Counted from the stretch's first letter, positions 1 through 6,872 are shown. The stretch: DNA of 7,315 nt from Bacteroidales bacterium UBA3816 (GCA_002368955.1 DFDY01000034.1:1-7315), one strand, 5' to 3'. Notes: generated by a model not told the origin, from the sequence alone. Made by a program: numbers and translations.

Positions 1-64
1 GGCTGCTAAAAAATCAGTCTTTTATCAAACTAGAGCCTTGAAGAAATGATAAAACAGGATAAAG

Positions 65-211
65 ATGAAGGCGAATGATAATTTCAACCGACCGACTAGG
101 ATCCGAGTGCCGCGGATGGCTGGAGCGCAAGACCCAGGCGCGTTTTGGCAGTCTTCTGGCGACACCATGGACATGGTTCAAACAACCGCTATGAGAACAA
201 AATACTCATAA
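65..211 (+). CDS. Doubtful small ORF, 48 codons, unknown function
   Basis: An open frame runs from ATG at 65 (in-frame stop at 50-52 upstream) to TAA at 209-211 and would encode 48 residues. It begins MKANDNFNRP and contains a basic, proline-bearing stretch (RPTRIRVPRM, residues 9-18). I recognise no family, signal peptide or membrane segment. In its favour: the ATG follows an A-rich stretch, and the GC-rich patch at about 88-165 falls inside it while the flanks are AT-rich. Against it: it is very short, I found no convincing promoter, and no terminator follows. An internal ATG at 116 is an alternative start. The GC-rich patch could instead be a non-coding RNA or a remnant of a longer gene. 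Confidence 0.18.
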   Translation: MKANDNFNRPTRIRVPRMAGAQDPGAFWQSSGDTMDMVQTTAMRTKYS

Positions 212-225
212 AAAATGTTAACGAT

Positions 226-245
226 GTCCATTTTTGTCCATTTTG
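226..245. repeat. Tandem 10-bp direct repeat
   Basis: GTCCATTTTT (226-235) is followed at once by GTCCATTTTG (236-245), nine of ten bases identical. The first copy is part of ATGTCCAT (224-231), which is the reverse complement of ATGGACAT at 168-175. It lies about 75 bp upstream of the -33 box of the large gene, so it could be a binding site for a regulator, but nothing in the sequence proves this. Confidence 0.4.
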
Positions 246-306
246 TGCACCTTTAATAAAAAAGGGGGTCCGTTCTGCTGGCAAACTTGGCATTGTTTTC
301 AGGTTT

Positions 307-336
307 TATTGAAAATATATTTGGCAGTATTGAAAA
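307..336. repeat. Direct repeat TATTGAAAA around the promoter -33 box
   Basis: TATTGAAAA occurs at 307-315 and again at 328-336. The start-to-start distance is 21 bp, about two DNA helical turns, so both copies face the same side. They bracket the -33 TTTG at 320-323. The arrangement fits an operator for a dimeric regulator, though AT-rich chance similarity is also possible. The first copy also forms the right arm of a small hairpin (TTTTCA 296-301 with TGAAAA 310-315). Confidence 0.35.
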
Positions 337-352
337 AAAATACCTATATTTG
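320..352 (+). promoter_or_regulatory. Bacteroidetes sigma-ABfr-type promoter of the surface-protein gene
   Basis: TTTG at 320-323 matches the -33 box. TATATTTG at 345-352 matches every fixed base of the -7 consensus TAnnTTTG. The spacer is 21 nt, within or near the usual range. Transcription should start near 358-360, giving a leader of about 75 nt before the ATG at 434. The spacer contains a run of eight A (333-340), so slippage there would alter the box spacing. Confidence 0.72.
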
Positions 353-396
353 CTATGCTGTATAAGCACGTAGCAATTGTGTAAAATAATGGCTTA

Positions 397-417
397 TTGA
401 TTATTGATTGTTGAAAC
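397..417 (+). repeat. Three imperfect 7-bp repeats in the 5' leader
   Basis: TTGATTA (397-403), TTGATTG (404-410) and TTGAAAC (411-417) lie head to tail in the predicted leader, 17-37 nt before the start codon. The leader has no Shine-Dalgarno sequence, as usual in Bacteroidetes, and is AT-rich just before the ATG. The role of the repeats is unknown. Confidence 0.35.
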
Positions 418-433
418 CCCAAATATAACTATT

Positions 434-499
434 ATGAAAAGAAAAACCCAAAGATGGCTGCTTCTGTTAGCTCTGCTGTTGCCCATGGCTTTGCAGGCT
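434..499 (+). other. Signal peptide (residues 1-22)
   Basis: A basic N-terminus (MKRKTQR) is followed by a leucine/alanine core (LLLLALLLPMAL) and a polar end, QAQ. The likely signal peptidase I cut is after Ala22, leaving Gln23 as the first mature residue. There is no lipobox Cys near the cut, so it is not a lipoprotein. Export by Sec is the expected first step of T9SS secretion. Confidence 0.9.
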
Positions 500-3400
500 C
501 AAACGTATCATTCGGTCCCCTACGTTGAGAATTTTGAAAATCCTGTCGAAAGCACTATGCTGCCCACTGGTTGGGTGAACTATGCCACTGACTCCACACC
601 GAACGGGGTTTTCCCCGCGGTGGTCAATAACTCTTCGGCTGCTCATGACGGCGAAAAATACTTGAGGATGGAGGGCGACTACCGCGCCGTGGTGGTGACG
701 GCCACGCCCGAGTTTGAGGACCTGTCGCAGCTGATGATTGACTTTTACTGCTATGTCAATACATCTCACTTGCCCACAGCGTTTGAGGTGGGTGTGATGG
801 AGGACAGCTTGTTTGTGCCGGTGGACACGGTGGCGTTTTCTTCTGTGTCGAGCGGCTATACCTATTATCCTATACAGGTCTATTTCAACAATTACTCGGG
901 CAATGGCCACCGCATAGCTTTCCGCACTACACGGAGTAGCAGCATAGGGATGCACGCGGTGTATATAGACAATTTGGTAGTGTCGATAGTCCCCCCCTGT
1001 CCGCTCCTGCCTGGTGAACCCATGGCGACGGACATTACAGCCCATTCGGCCACCCTCTCGTGGGGAGCGGCCGGTATGTCGATGGGTTACGGCCTGGTAT
1101 TTGCCGACACTACTTACACCACCACGTCCACTTCAATTACGCTTACGGGTCTGGATGCCAATGTCACCTACCGAGGCTCCATCTTCAATGTCTGCCCCAG
1201 CGGCGACACTAGTAGTTTGGTGCCTTTTGTCTTCCGCACCGATTGTGGTCCTCTGACACTGCCCTATACCGAAGATTTCGAGTACGGCAGCGAAGAAATG
1301 CCGGTCTGTTGGTATAGGCCGATTTCAAATAATGACGATGGAGTTCTATATCCTCGTATCGCACTGAGAGGCGGTCGTGAAGGAAGTCAGGCTCTTTTAT
1401 TTATGCAGGGTCAACAGATGGCCGCGAGTCCCTTTGTGCCAGTTCCCGCCAATGAGTTGGAGGTGTCGGGATGGATACGGTCACAAGAGCCTAGTGATCT
1501 TGTGGTAGGCTTTCTGACAGGGCTTGACAGTACTGCGGTCTTCTATCCCATCGACACCATCCATTCTTCATCATTTTTGTACAGCCAGTTCCTAGTTTCG
1601 TATGAAGGACTGCCTTTGACCGATTCTGGACATGTGGCTTTTATGCATCAGTCCGATATGTATTCAGGGATACAGATTGACGACGTAGTCTTCCGCCGCA
1701 GAAGTGGTTGCCCAACGCCCATGAGTTTGCAAATGACGGCCACCCGCAGCGGGCAGGTGACCCTTGGATGGCAAGACTCGACGGCCACCCGTTGGCAGAT
1801 AGCCTATGGCCCACAGGGGTTCAACCCTAACAGGGTGCACGAAACAGCGCTGGTGAGCACAGAGGATTATTCGGTCACCATTAGTGGGTTGGACGACAGC
1901 GTGGTTTATGATTTCTACTTGCGCGGGGTGTGCGACAGCACCCTTGGCAACTGGGGACTGCCGGTAACAGTGCAGCCGGGCATATACTCTATGAGGATGG
2001 ACGACACCATCACTGTCAGGACCTGCAATGCAAGGCTTACCGACGACGGTGGCCCTATGGGAGACTACTTTTACCGCCAGACCTCGTACATGGTCGTTTA
2101 TCCCGAGGACAGCGGCCGGTTGGTTTCGCTCACTGGAACGACGGACCTCTTTGACAACATTAACCAAGCCACATTGACCGTCTATGATGGTGTGGGAACC
2201 ACGGGGACTGTGCTGGCCGAATATGTTGGACAGAGCCAGGTGAGGGCACTCTCTAGCAGTGGACCCCTGACCCTTAAATTGAAAAGCAATTTTGAGAACA
2301 GCAACTGGACAGGAGAAGGATTTGACCTGACCGTCAGCTGCATGACACCAGACGACTGCCCCGACCCTTACGGCCTGACGGTGGATCAAGTGGCAGGGGC
2401 TTCGGTACGGCTGAACTGGAACTACTGGACTGGGGCAAGACCTGACTACTGGACCATAGAGGTGATAGACCCGGCCACCGACAGTGTGCGTACCTATATA
2501 GCCCCCGACACGGTACGCAGCTTTCTGCTGGGTGGGTTGGACCAACAGACCTCCTATGTGGTCCGCATGCAGGCCTTCTGCCTTTCGGGCGATACGAGCA
2601 GTCATGTCACTACCTCTTTCAGTACGGTGTGTTACAGCGATGGCTTTGTGCAGGTAGGCAATGGCAATATTGAAATGGGGATACCAATAGCCACAAGCAG
2701 TAATTACAGCTATTGTCAGATGCTTTTTACTGCTACAGAACTGAGTCAGTTGAACGACACGGTCCGCGGCATCAGATTATTTGCCAGTCAGGAGAACAAT
2801 AGCGAATGCAACATCGACATCTATATTGATACCACCGGATTGAACTACTATGCCAGTGGGCAGGATGCCATTGCAATGGATAGCACCCATCGTGTCTTTT
2901 CTGGCACGGTTTCTATCCACGAGGGGGAGATTGATATTATGTTCGATAGGCCGTGGATAGTCCCCAACACATTTAGTAATATTGTGCTTACTATAGACAA
3001 CCATACGGGAACAAGTTCACACTACACACATTGGCTGGGAACTATTGCATCTGAGTTCCTCGTGCTCATCCAAAATAGTACCTTTACCCATGTCAATCCT
3101 GCTACTGCTTCCAGTAATTCAACCGTCCAAAGAAGTCATTCTCGTCCCAATGTGGCATTTCTGACAGGATGCGAATACTCGCGCTGTGTGGCCCCGAATG
3201 TCAGTGCGACGGTCATGGAGAATTCGGCGGTGCTGAATTGGGCCGCCGGCCATGACGAAACCTTATGGAGCGTGGAGTACAAACGGGCCGCAGACACTGT
3301 GTGGACTTTGGTTGAGGCATCCACATCCAATAACACAGCCACAATTGCCATGCTGGATGCCGGTGTGCTTTACGACTTCCGTGTGAGTGGCCTTTGCAGC

Positions 3401-6400
3401 GATTCCACGGCTTCCACATACGTACAGCTGAGAACCGATTGCTGGCTTATCACTGCCGACCATATGCCCTTCAGTGAGGATTTTGAAAACTTCACCGCCG
3501 ACTCAACAACCGATGATATGGAAGAGTGCTGGTATCGAGTGTCTCCCTACTTCGTTTACTATGATTACTCACCCTACATCGTCAGTGATCTGGCTCATTC
3601 AGGCAGTCGTAGTCTGTTGTTGGATAGTTATGGCAATATGCTGGTTCTTCCTCAAGTGGGCGAACCTGTTGACAGGCTGTACTTGTCGTTTTTCACTAGA
3701 ACTAATGTGTCGTCAGACATTCCCATTCTGATAGTGGGCGTTTTGTCTGACCCATTGCAAGCAAGATCTTTTGTGCCTTTGGACACCTTGAGGAGCGGCA
3801 ACCCAAATGAATGGACTTTCCAGGAGACGACATTTGAGAACTATAATGGGGTCGGCCGCTATGTGGCGGTGCGTCCGATTTACTATGATTCTTATTTAGA
3901 CGACCTCCGGTTGGAATTGAATCCCGATTGTCGCCGAGTGGAGAACATTACTATTGTGGCCAATCCCGACAGCACGGCCACCATCACATTTGACGATCCC
4001 GCCAGTGAGGGCGGCTACACCATCATCTGGAGTACGACAGACGATGTGAACACGGCCACCGACAGCGCCGTTTGCATCTCCAGCCCTGCAGTGATAGGCC
4101 CTCTGGCTGATGCCACTTTCTACTATGTCTGGATCCGCACCAACTGTGCCTCTCAGTCGAGTCTCTTGACTCCTGCTCAGCGTTTCGGCAGCTATTGTCC
4201 AATAGTGGAAGTCACGCCCACAAGTCCCTTCATAGAGGGCTTTGAAGGGCCATTGTTAAGCTGCTATAGTCAGGAACACCTTTATGGCTCCAGTCGCTGG
4301 GAGGTGATTCAGTCCGACACTAACGTTACTCGACCACTTTTGGCTCATGGGGGCAACCAGTTGGCCTACTATCATTCGTCTTATGATACGACCAGGCTCA
4401 TATTGCCCACCTTCGACTTCTCCACGTTGGACCAGGGTGCCATACTCACCTTTTGGCGTAATGGCAATTTCTGGCAGAATGAAGGGAAAAGAATCAAGGT
4501 ATATGCCCGCAATTCCGACACTTCGGACTGGTGGATGGTGGATGACTTTCCGAGCAGGGTGTCGACGTGGACCCAGGAGACGGTCTCGCTGCCCCAATCG
4601 CAGAACAGTTCTTTCTATCAAATTGCTTTCACAGGTGGGGAAAAGGTGCTGCTGGACGACCTGACGGTCATGAGCGACCGCTCCTGTCATCGTCCCGACA
4701 GCCTGTCAGCCGAGCCTGTCGACACGATGGCCACCCTCACGTGGGTGGGCAATGCGGCTCAGTATCAGATAGAGTTGGAAAATACCACCGACGGTAGCAG
4801 AAGACTATACACTTCTACCACAAATAGCCTCGCACTTTCTGGGCTCATTCCGTTGGCGAGTTATCGGTTCAGGGTGAGAGGGGTTTGCGGAGTTGGTGAT
4901 TCCAGCCTCTGGTCGGAAAAGATTAGCTTCAGCACATTGATTTGTTCCAATCCCAGCATCTATTACAGCTACAATGACGAGCTTGGTTCCAGCCGCTACG
5001 ACGAGGTAGGGCTGTTAGGTGATGGTTATCAAAAATATTCGTATGTCCAGACCCTCATCGACAGCGCTAACATTGCGAGTTTGAGAGGCGATATCTCAGC
5101 CTTTGCTTTAAAAGCATATAGCAGCGGAAGTGGGCGGCTGTACTCTGATGTGGACATCTACATGGCCAATGTGCCGGAGCGGAGCCTTTCAGGAGGTTTT
5201 ATCCATCCCGATGAAGGCCACATTTTTGTGCCTGTGCTTACAGGGGCCGACCTCTCCTTTGAAGACGACTTATTCTTGAGAACCTCTGGGTGGCATTTGT
5301 TCTTACTGGACAGTCTCTTTGCATGGGATGGCCATAGCAATATCCTTGTCAGTGTTGTGCGTAGGAGCGACACTATTGGCTGTTGTGTCAACTTTTGCGT
5401 CCACACCACTAGCGATGTCAAAACCCGTTTTGCCAGTCGTAACAATGTCGAGTTCGACCCAGCAACCGCCACGGGAGGCTTTACAGGCAACCATGTCAGT
5501 GACCTGCAGCTGGTGGCTTGCAGCGGCAACTGCGACCCCCTGACAGTCACTGACGTCACCTTTGACCACGCTTCGGCCACCCTCACGTGGTCGGCTTCGG
5601 AAACCGGAACAACCTATCAAGTGCAACTGAAGCCTGCCGCTGCCACCTTATGGCCCGCCCCGGTAACAGTTGTAGGCACCTCCTATTCTGCTTCTGGTCT
5701 CATTCCCTATACTCGTTATGACTTCCGTGTGCGCGGGTTTTGTGCCGACAGTAGCGGCGCCAGCCTTTGGACCATGGGCAGTTTCACCACTGAAGGTGTG
5801 CCCTGCCACACGCCCACGGACCTGACGGTGAGCAACGTTGCACCCAGCGAGGCCACCTTCACTTGGGTTGCCAACGGTTCGGAAGGCCAATGGGACCTGC
5901 ACGTATGGAATACGGATGGCTTTAGTACCTTTAGTCGTGTCTCCACCAATCCGGCCATTGTCGGGGGGCTGCTTCACAACAGCACCTATAATGTGGCCAT
6001 AAGGGCCGTATGTGGCGATGAAGGCGAAGAAGGTGAGTATGGCGATGCTGTCACATTCAGCACTCCCTATTGCCCCAATGTTGTTGGCCTCACGGTGAGC
6101 AGTGTGACGGCTTACAGCGTCACCCTTACCTGGGACCTAGACCCCCAAGTTGAGGCATGGACTGTGGAATATGGTCCTAGTGGTTTTGAGCAAGGCTTTG
6201 GCACCACGGTTGATTGCGTGTCCAATACTTGCACCATCTACGGCCTAGAGGCTTTGACTTCCTACGAATTTTATGTTCGTGCAGCCTGTGGCAGCGAGGA
6301 GTGGGAGCTTACAAGGGCCACCACGCTCAGGCATCCGGACCAGCACTTTACGGTCACCGCCTTGGTCAACAACGCCAATTGGGGCATTGTGGAAGGCGGC

Positions 6401-6820
6401 GGAAGCTACTACGATGGGCAGATGGCCACCCTCACCGCCATTCCCAATGACGGCTACCAGTTTGGCAACTGGAGTGATGGCTCTCAGGACAATCCCTATA
6501 ACTTTGTCGTCACGAGCGATGTTACCATTGTGGCCAACTTCCTCAATCCGGCCGGTATTGCCGATGAGGGTGAAGGTGTGGCCTGCACCCTTTCGCCCAA
6601 CCCCGCCAGCGGCACGACCGAGATATTGGTGCGCGGGCTGAGCGGCAAGGTGCGCATCTCCCTTATGGACATGAATGGGCGCAGGGTGGCCACCCAGACA
6701 TTGGATGCCACGGGTGATTGCCAGAAGACAATAGATCTCCAAGGTATAGCTCCAGGAGCCTATTTCGTCACTGTCACCTGCGACAAAACCTCCCTAGTGA
6801 GGAAGCTGATAGTGAGATAG
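434..6820 (+). CDS. Giant multidomain T9SS-exported surface protein (fibronectin III / J / CUB-like modules)
   Basis: The gene encodes 2128 residues. The ATG at 434 was chosen because it opens directly into a signal peptide (MKRK, then a leucine-rich core, then ALQAQ); a TTG at 404 in the same frame would only put ten unrelated residues before it. Domain order by residue: signal 1-22; J1 29-188; Fn1 189-271; J2 277-425; Fn2 426-514; CUB-like 523-636; Fn3 642-733; U1 734-917; Fn4 918-1003; J3 1011-1165; Fn5 1166-1255; J4 1265-1417; Fn6 1418-1504; U2 1504-1699; Fn7 1700-1790; Fn8 1791-1879; Fn9 1880-1966; InlB-B/Flg_new_2-like repeat 1971-2039; T9SS sorting domain about 2045-2128. Most Fn domains open with Cys near a Pro, carry a second Cys after the RGVC-type strand, and end at a Cys. 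I see no protease, glycosidase or other catalytic motif. Inference: the protein crosses the outer membrane by T9SS and is anchored or released as an adhesin, scaffold or matrix-like protein. It has its own promoter and terminator, so it is probably monocistronic. Certain as a gene; exact role unknown. Confidence 0.96.
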   Translation: MKRKTQRWLLLLALLLPMALQAQTYHSVPYVENFENPVESTMLPTGWVNYATDSTPNGVFPAVVNNSSAAHDGEKYLRMEGDYRAVVVTATPEFEDLSQLMIDFYCYVNTSHLPTAFEVGVMEDSLFVPVDTVAFSSVSSGYTYYPIQVYFNNYSGNGHRIAFRTTRSSSIGMHAVYIDNLVVSIVPPCPLLPGEPMATDITAHSATLSWGAAGMSMGYGLVFADTTYTTTSTSITLTGLDANVTYRGSIFNVCPSGDTSSLVPFVFRTDCGPLTLPYTEDFEYGSEEMPVCWYRPISNNDDGVLYPRIALRGGREGSQALLFMQGQQMAASPFVPVPANELEVSGWIRSQEPSDLVVGFLTGLDSTAVFYPIDTIHSSSFLYSQFLVSYEGLPLTDSGHVAFMHQSDMYSGIQIDDVVFRRRSGCPTPMSLQMTATRSGQVTLGWQDSTATRWQIAYGPQGFNPNRVHETALVSTEDYSVTISGLDDSVVYDFYLRGVCDSTLGNWGLPVTVQPGIYSMRMDDTITVRTCNARLTDDGGPMGDYFYRQTSYMVVYPEDSGRLVSLTGTTDLFDNINQATLTVYDGVGTTGTVLAEYVGQSQVRALSSSGPLTLKLKSNFENSNWTGEGFDLTVSCMTPDDCPDPYGLTVDQVAGASVRLNWNYWTGARPDYWTIEVIDPATDSVRTYIAPDTVRSFLLGGLDQQTSYVVRMQAFCLSGDTSSHVTTSFSTVCYSDGFVQVGNGNIEMGIPIATSSNYSYCQMLFTATELSQLNDTVRGIRLFASQENNSECNIDIYIDTTGLNYYASGQDAIAMDSTHRVFSGTVSIHEGEIDIMFDRPWIVPNTFSNIVLTIDNHTGTSSHYTHWLGTIASEFLVLIQNSTFTHVNPATASSNSTVQRSHSRPNVAFLTGCEYSRCVAPNVSATVMENSAVLNWAAGHDETLWSVEYKRAADTVWTLVEASTSNNTATIAMLDAGVLYDFRVSGLCSDSTASTYVQLRTDCWLITADHMPFSEDFENFTADSTTDDMEECWYRVSPYFVYYDYSPYIVSDLAHSGSRSLLLDSYGNMLVLPQVGEPVDRLYLSFFTRTNVSSDIPILIVGVLSDPLQARSFVPLDTLRSGNPNEWTFQETTFENYNGVGRYVAVRPIYYDSYLDDLRLELNPDCRRVENITIVANPDSTATITFDDPASEGGYTIIWSTTDDVNTATDSAVCISSPAVIGPLADATFYYVWIRTNCASQSSLLTPAQRFGSYCPIVEVTPTSPFIEGFEGPLLSCYSQEHLYGSSRWEVIQSDTNVTRPLLAHGGNQLAYYHSSYDTTRLILPTFDFSTLDQGAILTFWRNGNFWQNEGKRIKVYARNSDTSDWWMVDDFPSRVSTWTQETVSLPQSQNSSFYQIAFTGGEKVLLDDLTVMSDRSCHRPDSLSAEPVDTMATLTWVGNAAQYQIELENTTDGSRRLYTSTTNSLALSGLIPLASYRFRVRGVCGVGDSSLWSEKISFSTLICSNPSIYYSYNDELGSSRYDEVGLLGDGYQKYSYVQTLIDSANIASLRGDISAFALKAYSSGSGRLYSDVDIYMANVPERSLSGGFIHPDEGHIFVPVLTGADLSFEDDLFLRTSGWHLFLLDSLFAWDGHSNILVSVVRRSDTIGCCVNFCVHTTSDVKTRFASRNNVEFDPATATGGFTGNHVSDLQLVACSGNCDPLTVTDVTFDHASATLTWSASETGTTYQVQLKPAAATLWPAPVTVVGTSYSASGLIPYTRYDFRVRGFCADSSGASLWTMGSFTTEGVPCHTPTDLTVSNVAPSEATFTWVANGSEGQWDLHVWNTDGFSTFSRVSTNPAIVGGLLHNSTYNVAIRAVCGDEGEEGEYGDAVTFSTPYCPNVVGLTVSSVTAYSVTLTWDLDPQVEAWTVEYGPSGFEQGFGTTVDCVSNTCTIYGLEALTSYEFYVRAACGSEEWELTRATTLRHPDQHFTVTALVNNANWGIVEGGGSYYDGQMATLTAIPNDGYQFGNWSDGSQDNPYNFVVTSDVTIVANFLNPAGIADEGEGVACTLSPNPASGTTEILVRGLSGKVRISLMDMNGRRVATQTLDATGDCQKTIDLQGIAPGAYFVTVTCDKTSLVRKLIVR
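518..997 (+). other. J1: MAM / choice-of-anchor-J-like domain
   Basis: Residues 29-188 open with PYVENFENP and LPTGW, and close with YIDNLVV just before the Cys of the next Fn domain. Start and end signatures of this kind mark the beta-sandwich modules called choice-of-anchor J, MAM-like or cleaved adhesin in Bacteroidetes surface proteins, including the adhesin regions of gingipains and HagA. Three further copies follow: J2 (1262-1708, LPYTEDFE to IQIDDVVF), J3 (3464-3928, MPFSEDFE to YLDDLRL) and J4 (4226-4684, SPFIEGFE to LLDDLTV). Family placement is from motifs only. Confidence 0.65.
998..1246 (+). other. Fn1: first of nine fibronectin type III-like domains
   Basis: Residues 189-271 show the Fn III pattern: SATLSW (strand B Trp), the ITLTGLDANVTY turn (the L-x-P/A-x-T-x-Y type motif), a following strand ending in Cys, and a closing F-R-T-D-C. 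The other copies lie at 1709-1978, 2357-2632, 3185-3442, 3929-4198, 4685-4945, 5531-5803, 5804-6070 and 6071-6331. They act as spacers and possibly as binding units. Fn7, Fn8 and Fn9 are adjacent; the rest alternate with other modules. Confidence 0.85.
2000..2341 (+). other. CUB-like domain between Fn2 and Fn3
   Basis: Residues 523-636 read like a CUB domain. There is a Cys early (Cys531), then a DDGGPMGDY segment, a paired aromatic strand (SYMVVYPEDSG), LTVYDG in the middle, and a late LKLKSNFENS / GEGFDLTVSC ending (Cys636). CUB domains bind calcium, sugars or proteins in animals and also occur in Bacteroidetes secreted proteins. It is the only copy here and interrupts the J/Fn alternation. 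The assignment rests on motif order and spacing only. Confidence 0.7.
2633..3184 (+). other. U1: unassigned beta-rich module, first copy
   Basis: Residues 734-917 lie between Fn3 and Fn4. Visible landmarks are YSYCQMLFTATEL, a VRGIRLFAS strand, NIDIYIDTTG, then FSNIVLTIDNHTG and a closing region with FLTGCEYSRC. A similar pattern (aromatic start, tasEl, Isxisf, DIYm) occurs in other Bacteroidetes T9SS proteins, often without a named domain. I infer a jelly-roll type beta-sandwich. No catalytic residues can be named. Confidence 0.5.
4943..5530 (+). other. U2: second copy of the unassigned module
   Basis: Residues 1504-1699 between Fn6 and Fn7 share the layout of U1: KYSYVQTLIDSANIASL (compare YSYCQMLFTATELSQL), ISAFALKAYSS, a DVDIYMANVPE strand (compare NIDIYIDTT), GHSNILVSVVRRSD (compare FSNIVLTIDNHTG), and a closing LQLVACSGNC. 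Sequence identity to U1 is low but the order and spacing agree, so the two are probably old paralogues. U2 is unusually rich in Cys near residue 1650 (GCCVNFC). Confidence 0.48.
6344..6550 (+). other. InlB B-repeat / Flg_new_2-like domain
   Basis: Residues 1971-2039 follow the familiar pattern of a VTA strand, WGIVEGGGSYYDGQMATLTA, IPNDGYQFGNWSDG, and TSDVTIVANF. This small beta-grasp-like repeat is common just before the sorting domain in Bacteroidetes secreted proteins and probably serves as a stalk next to the C-terminal domain. Confidence 0.8.
6566..6817 (+). other. T9SS type A C-terminal sorting domain
   Basis: The last 80-odd residues (about 2045-2128) carry the standard signature: a LSPNPASG opening, VRISLMDMNGRRV, IDLQGIAPGAYFVTV, and a basic end, LVRKLIVR. 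In Porphyromonas and Flavobacterium this domain directs passage through the T9SS translocon and is removed by the PorU sortase when cargo is attached to the cell surface. Its presence implies a complete T9SS elsewhere in the genome. Confidence 0.93.
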
Positions 6821-6835
6821 CTACGATAGCTCTGC

Positions 6836-6872
6836 AAGTGAGGGTGTCTCCCAAGTCACCCTCATTTTTTTT
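6836..6872 (+). terminator. Intrinsic terminator after the surface-protein gene
   Basis: TGAGGGTG (6839-6846) and CACCCTCA (6857-6864) form a perfect 8-bp stem with a 10-nt loop, followed by eight T (6865-6872). The AAG before the stem can pair with the first T residues and lengthen it. It starts 18 nt after the TAG stop and separates this gene from hisS. Confidence 0.88.

Noticed and set aside
2..49. Tail of an upstream gene (frame 2 ends at TGA 47-49, frame 3 at TGA 39-41)
   Set aside because: Only 12-15 codons are visible in either frame, neither shows a recognisable motif, and no terminator follows.
290..430. Invertible promoter as found at Bacteroides capsule loci
   Set aside because: I found no inverted repeats of useful length flanking the promoter and no invertase gene in the window.
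404..433. TTG at 404 as the start of the large gene
   Set aside because: It would place ten polar residues before a textbook signal peptide that starts at ATG 434; the TTG also sits within the 7-bp leader repeats.
1664..2605. Long minus-strand ORF of 313 codons, and a 192-codon one at 467-1045
   Set aside because: Both lie wholly inside the well supported plus-strand gene. Their translations are rich in His, Arg and Gly with no domain pattern, as expected for antisense shadows of this codon use.
434..6820. Gingipain-like or other protease or glycosidase function
   Set aside because: The modules resemble the adhesin parts of such proteins, but no catalytic Cys/His, Ser or paired-acid motif in a suitable fold is seen.
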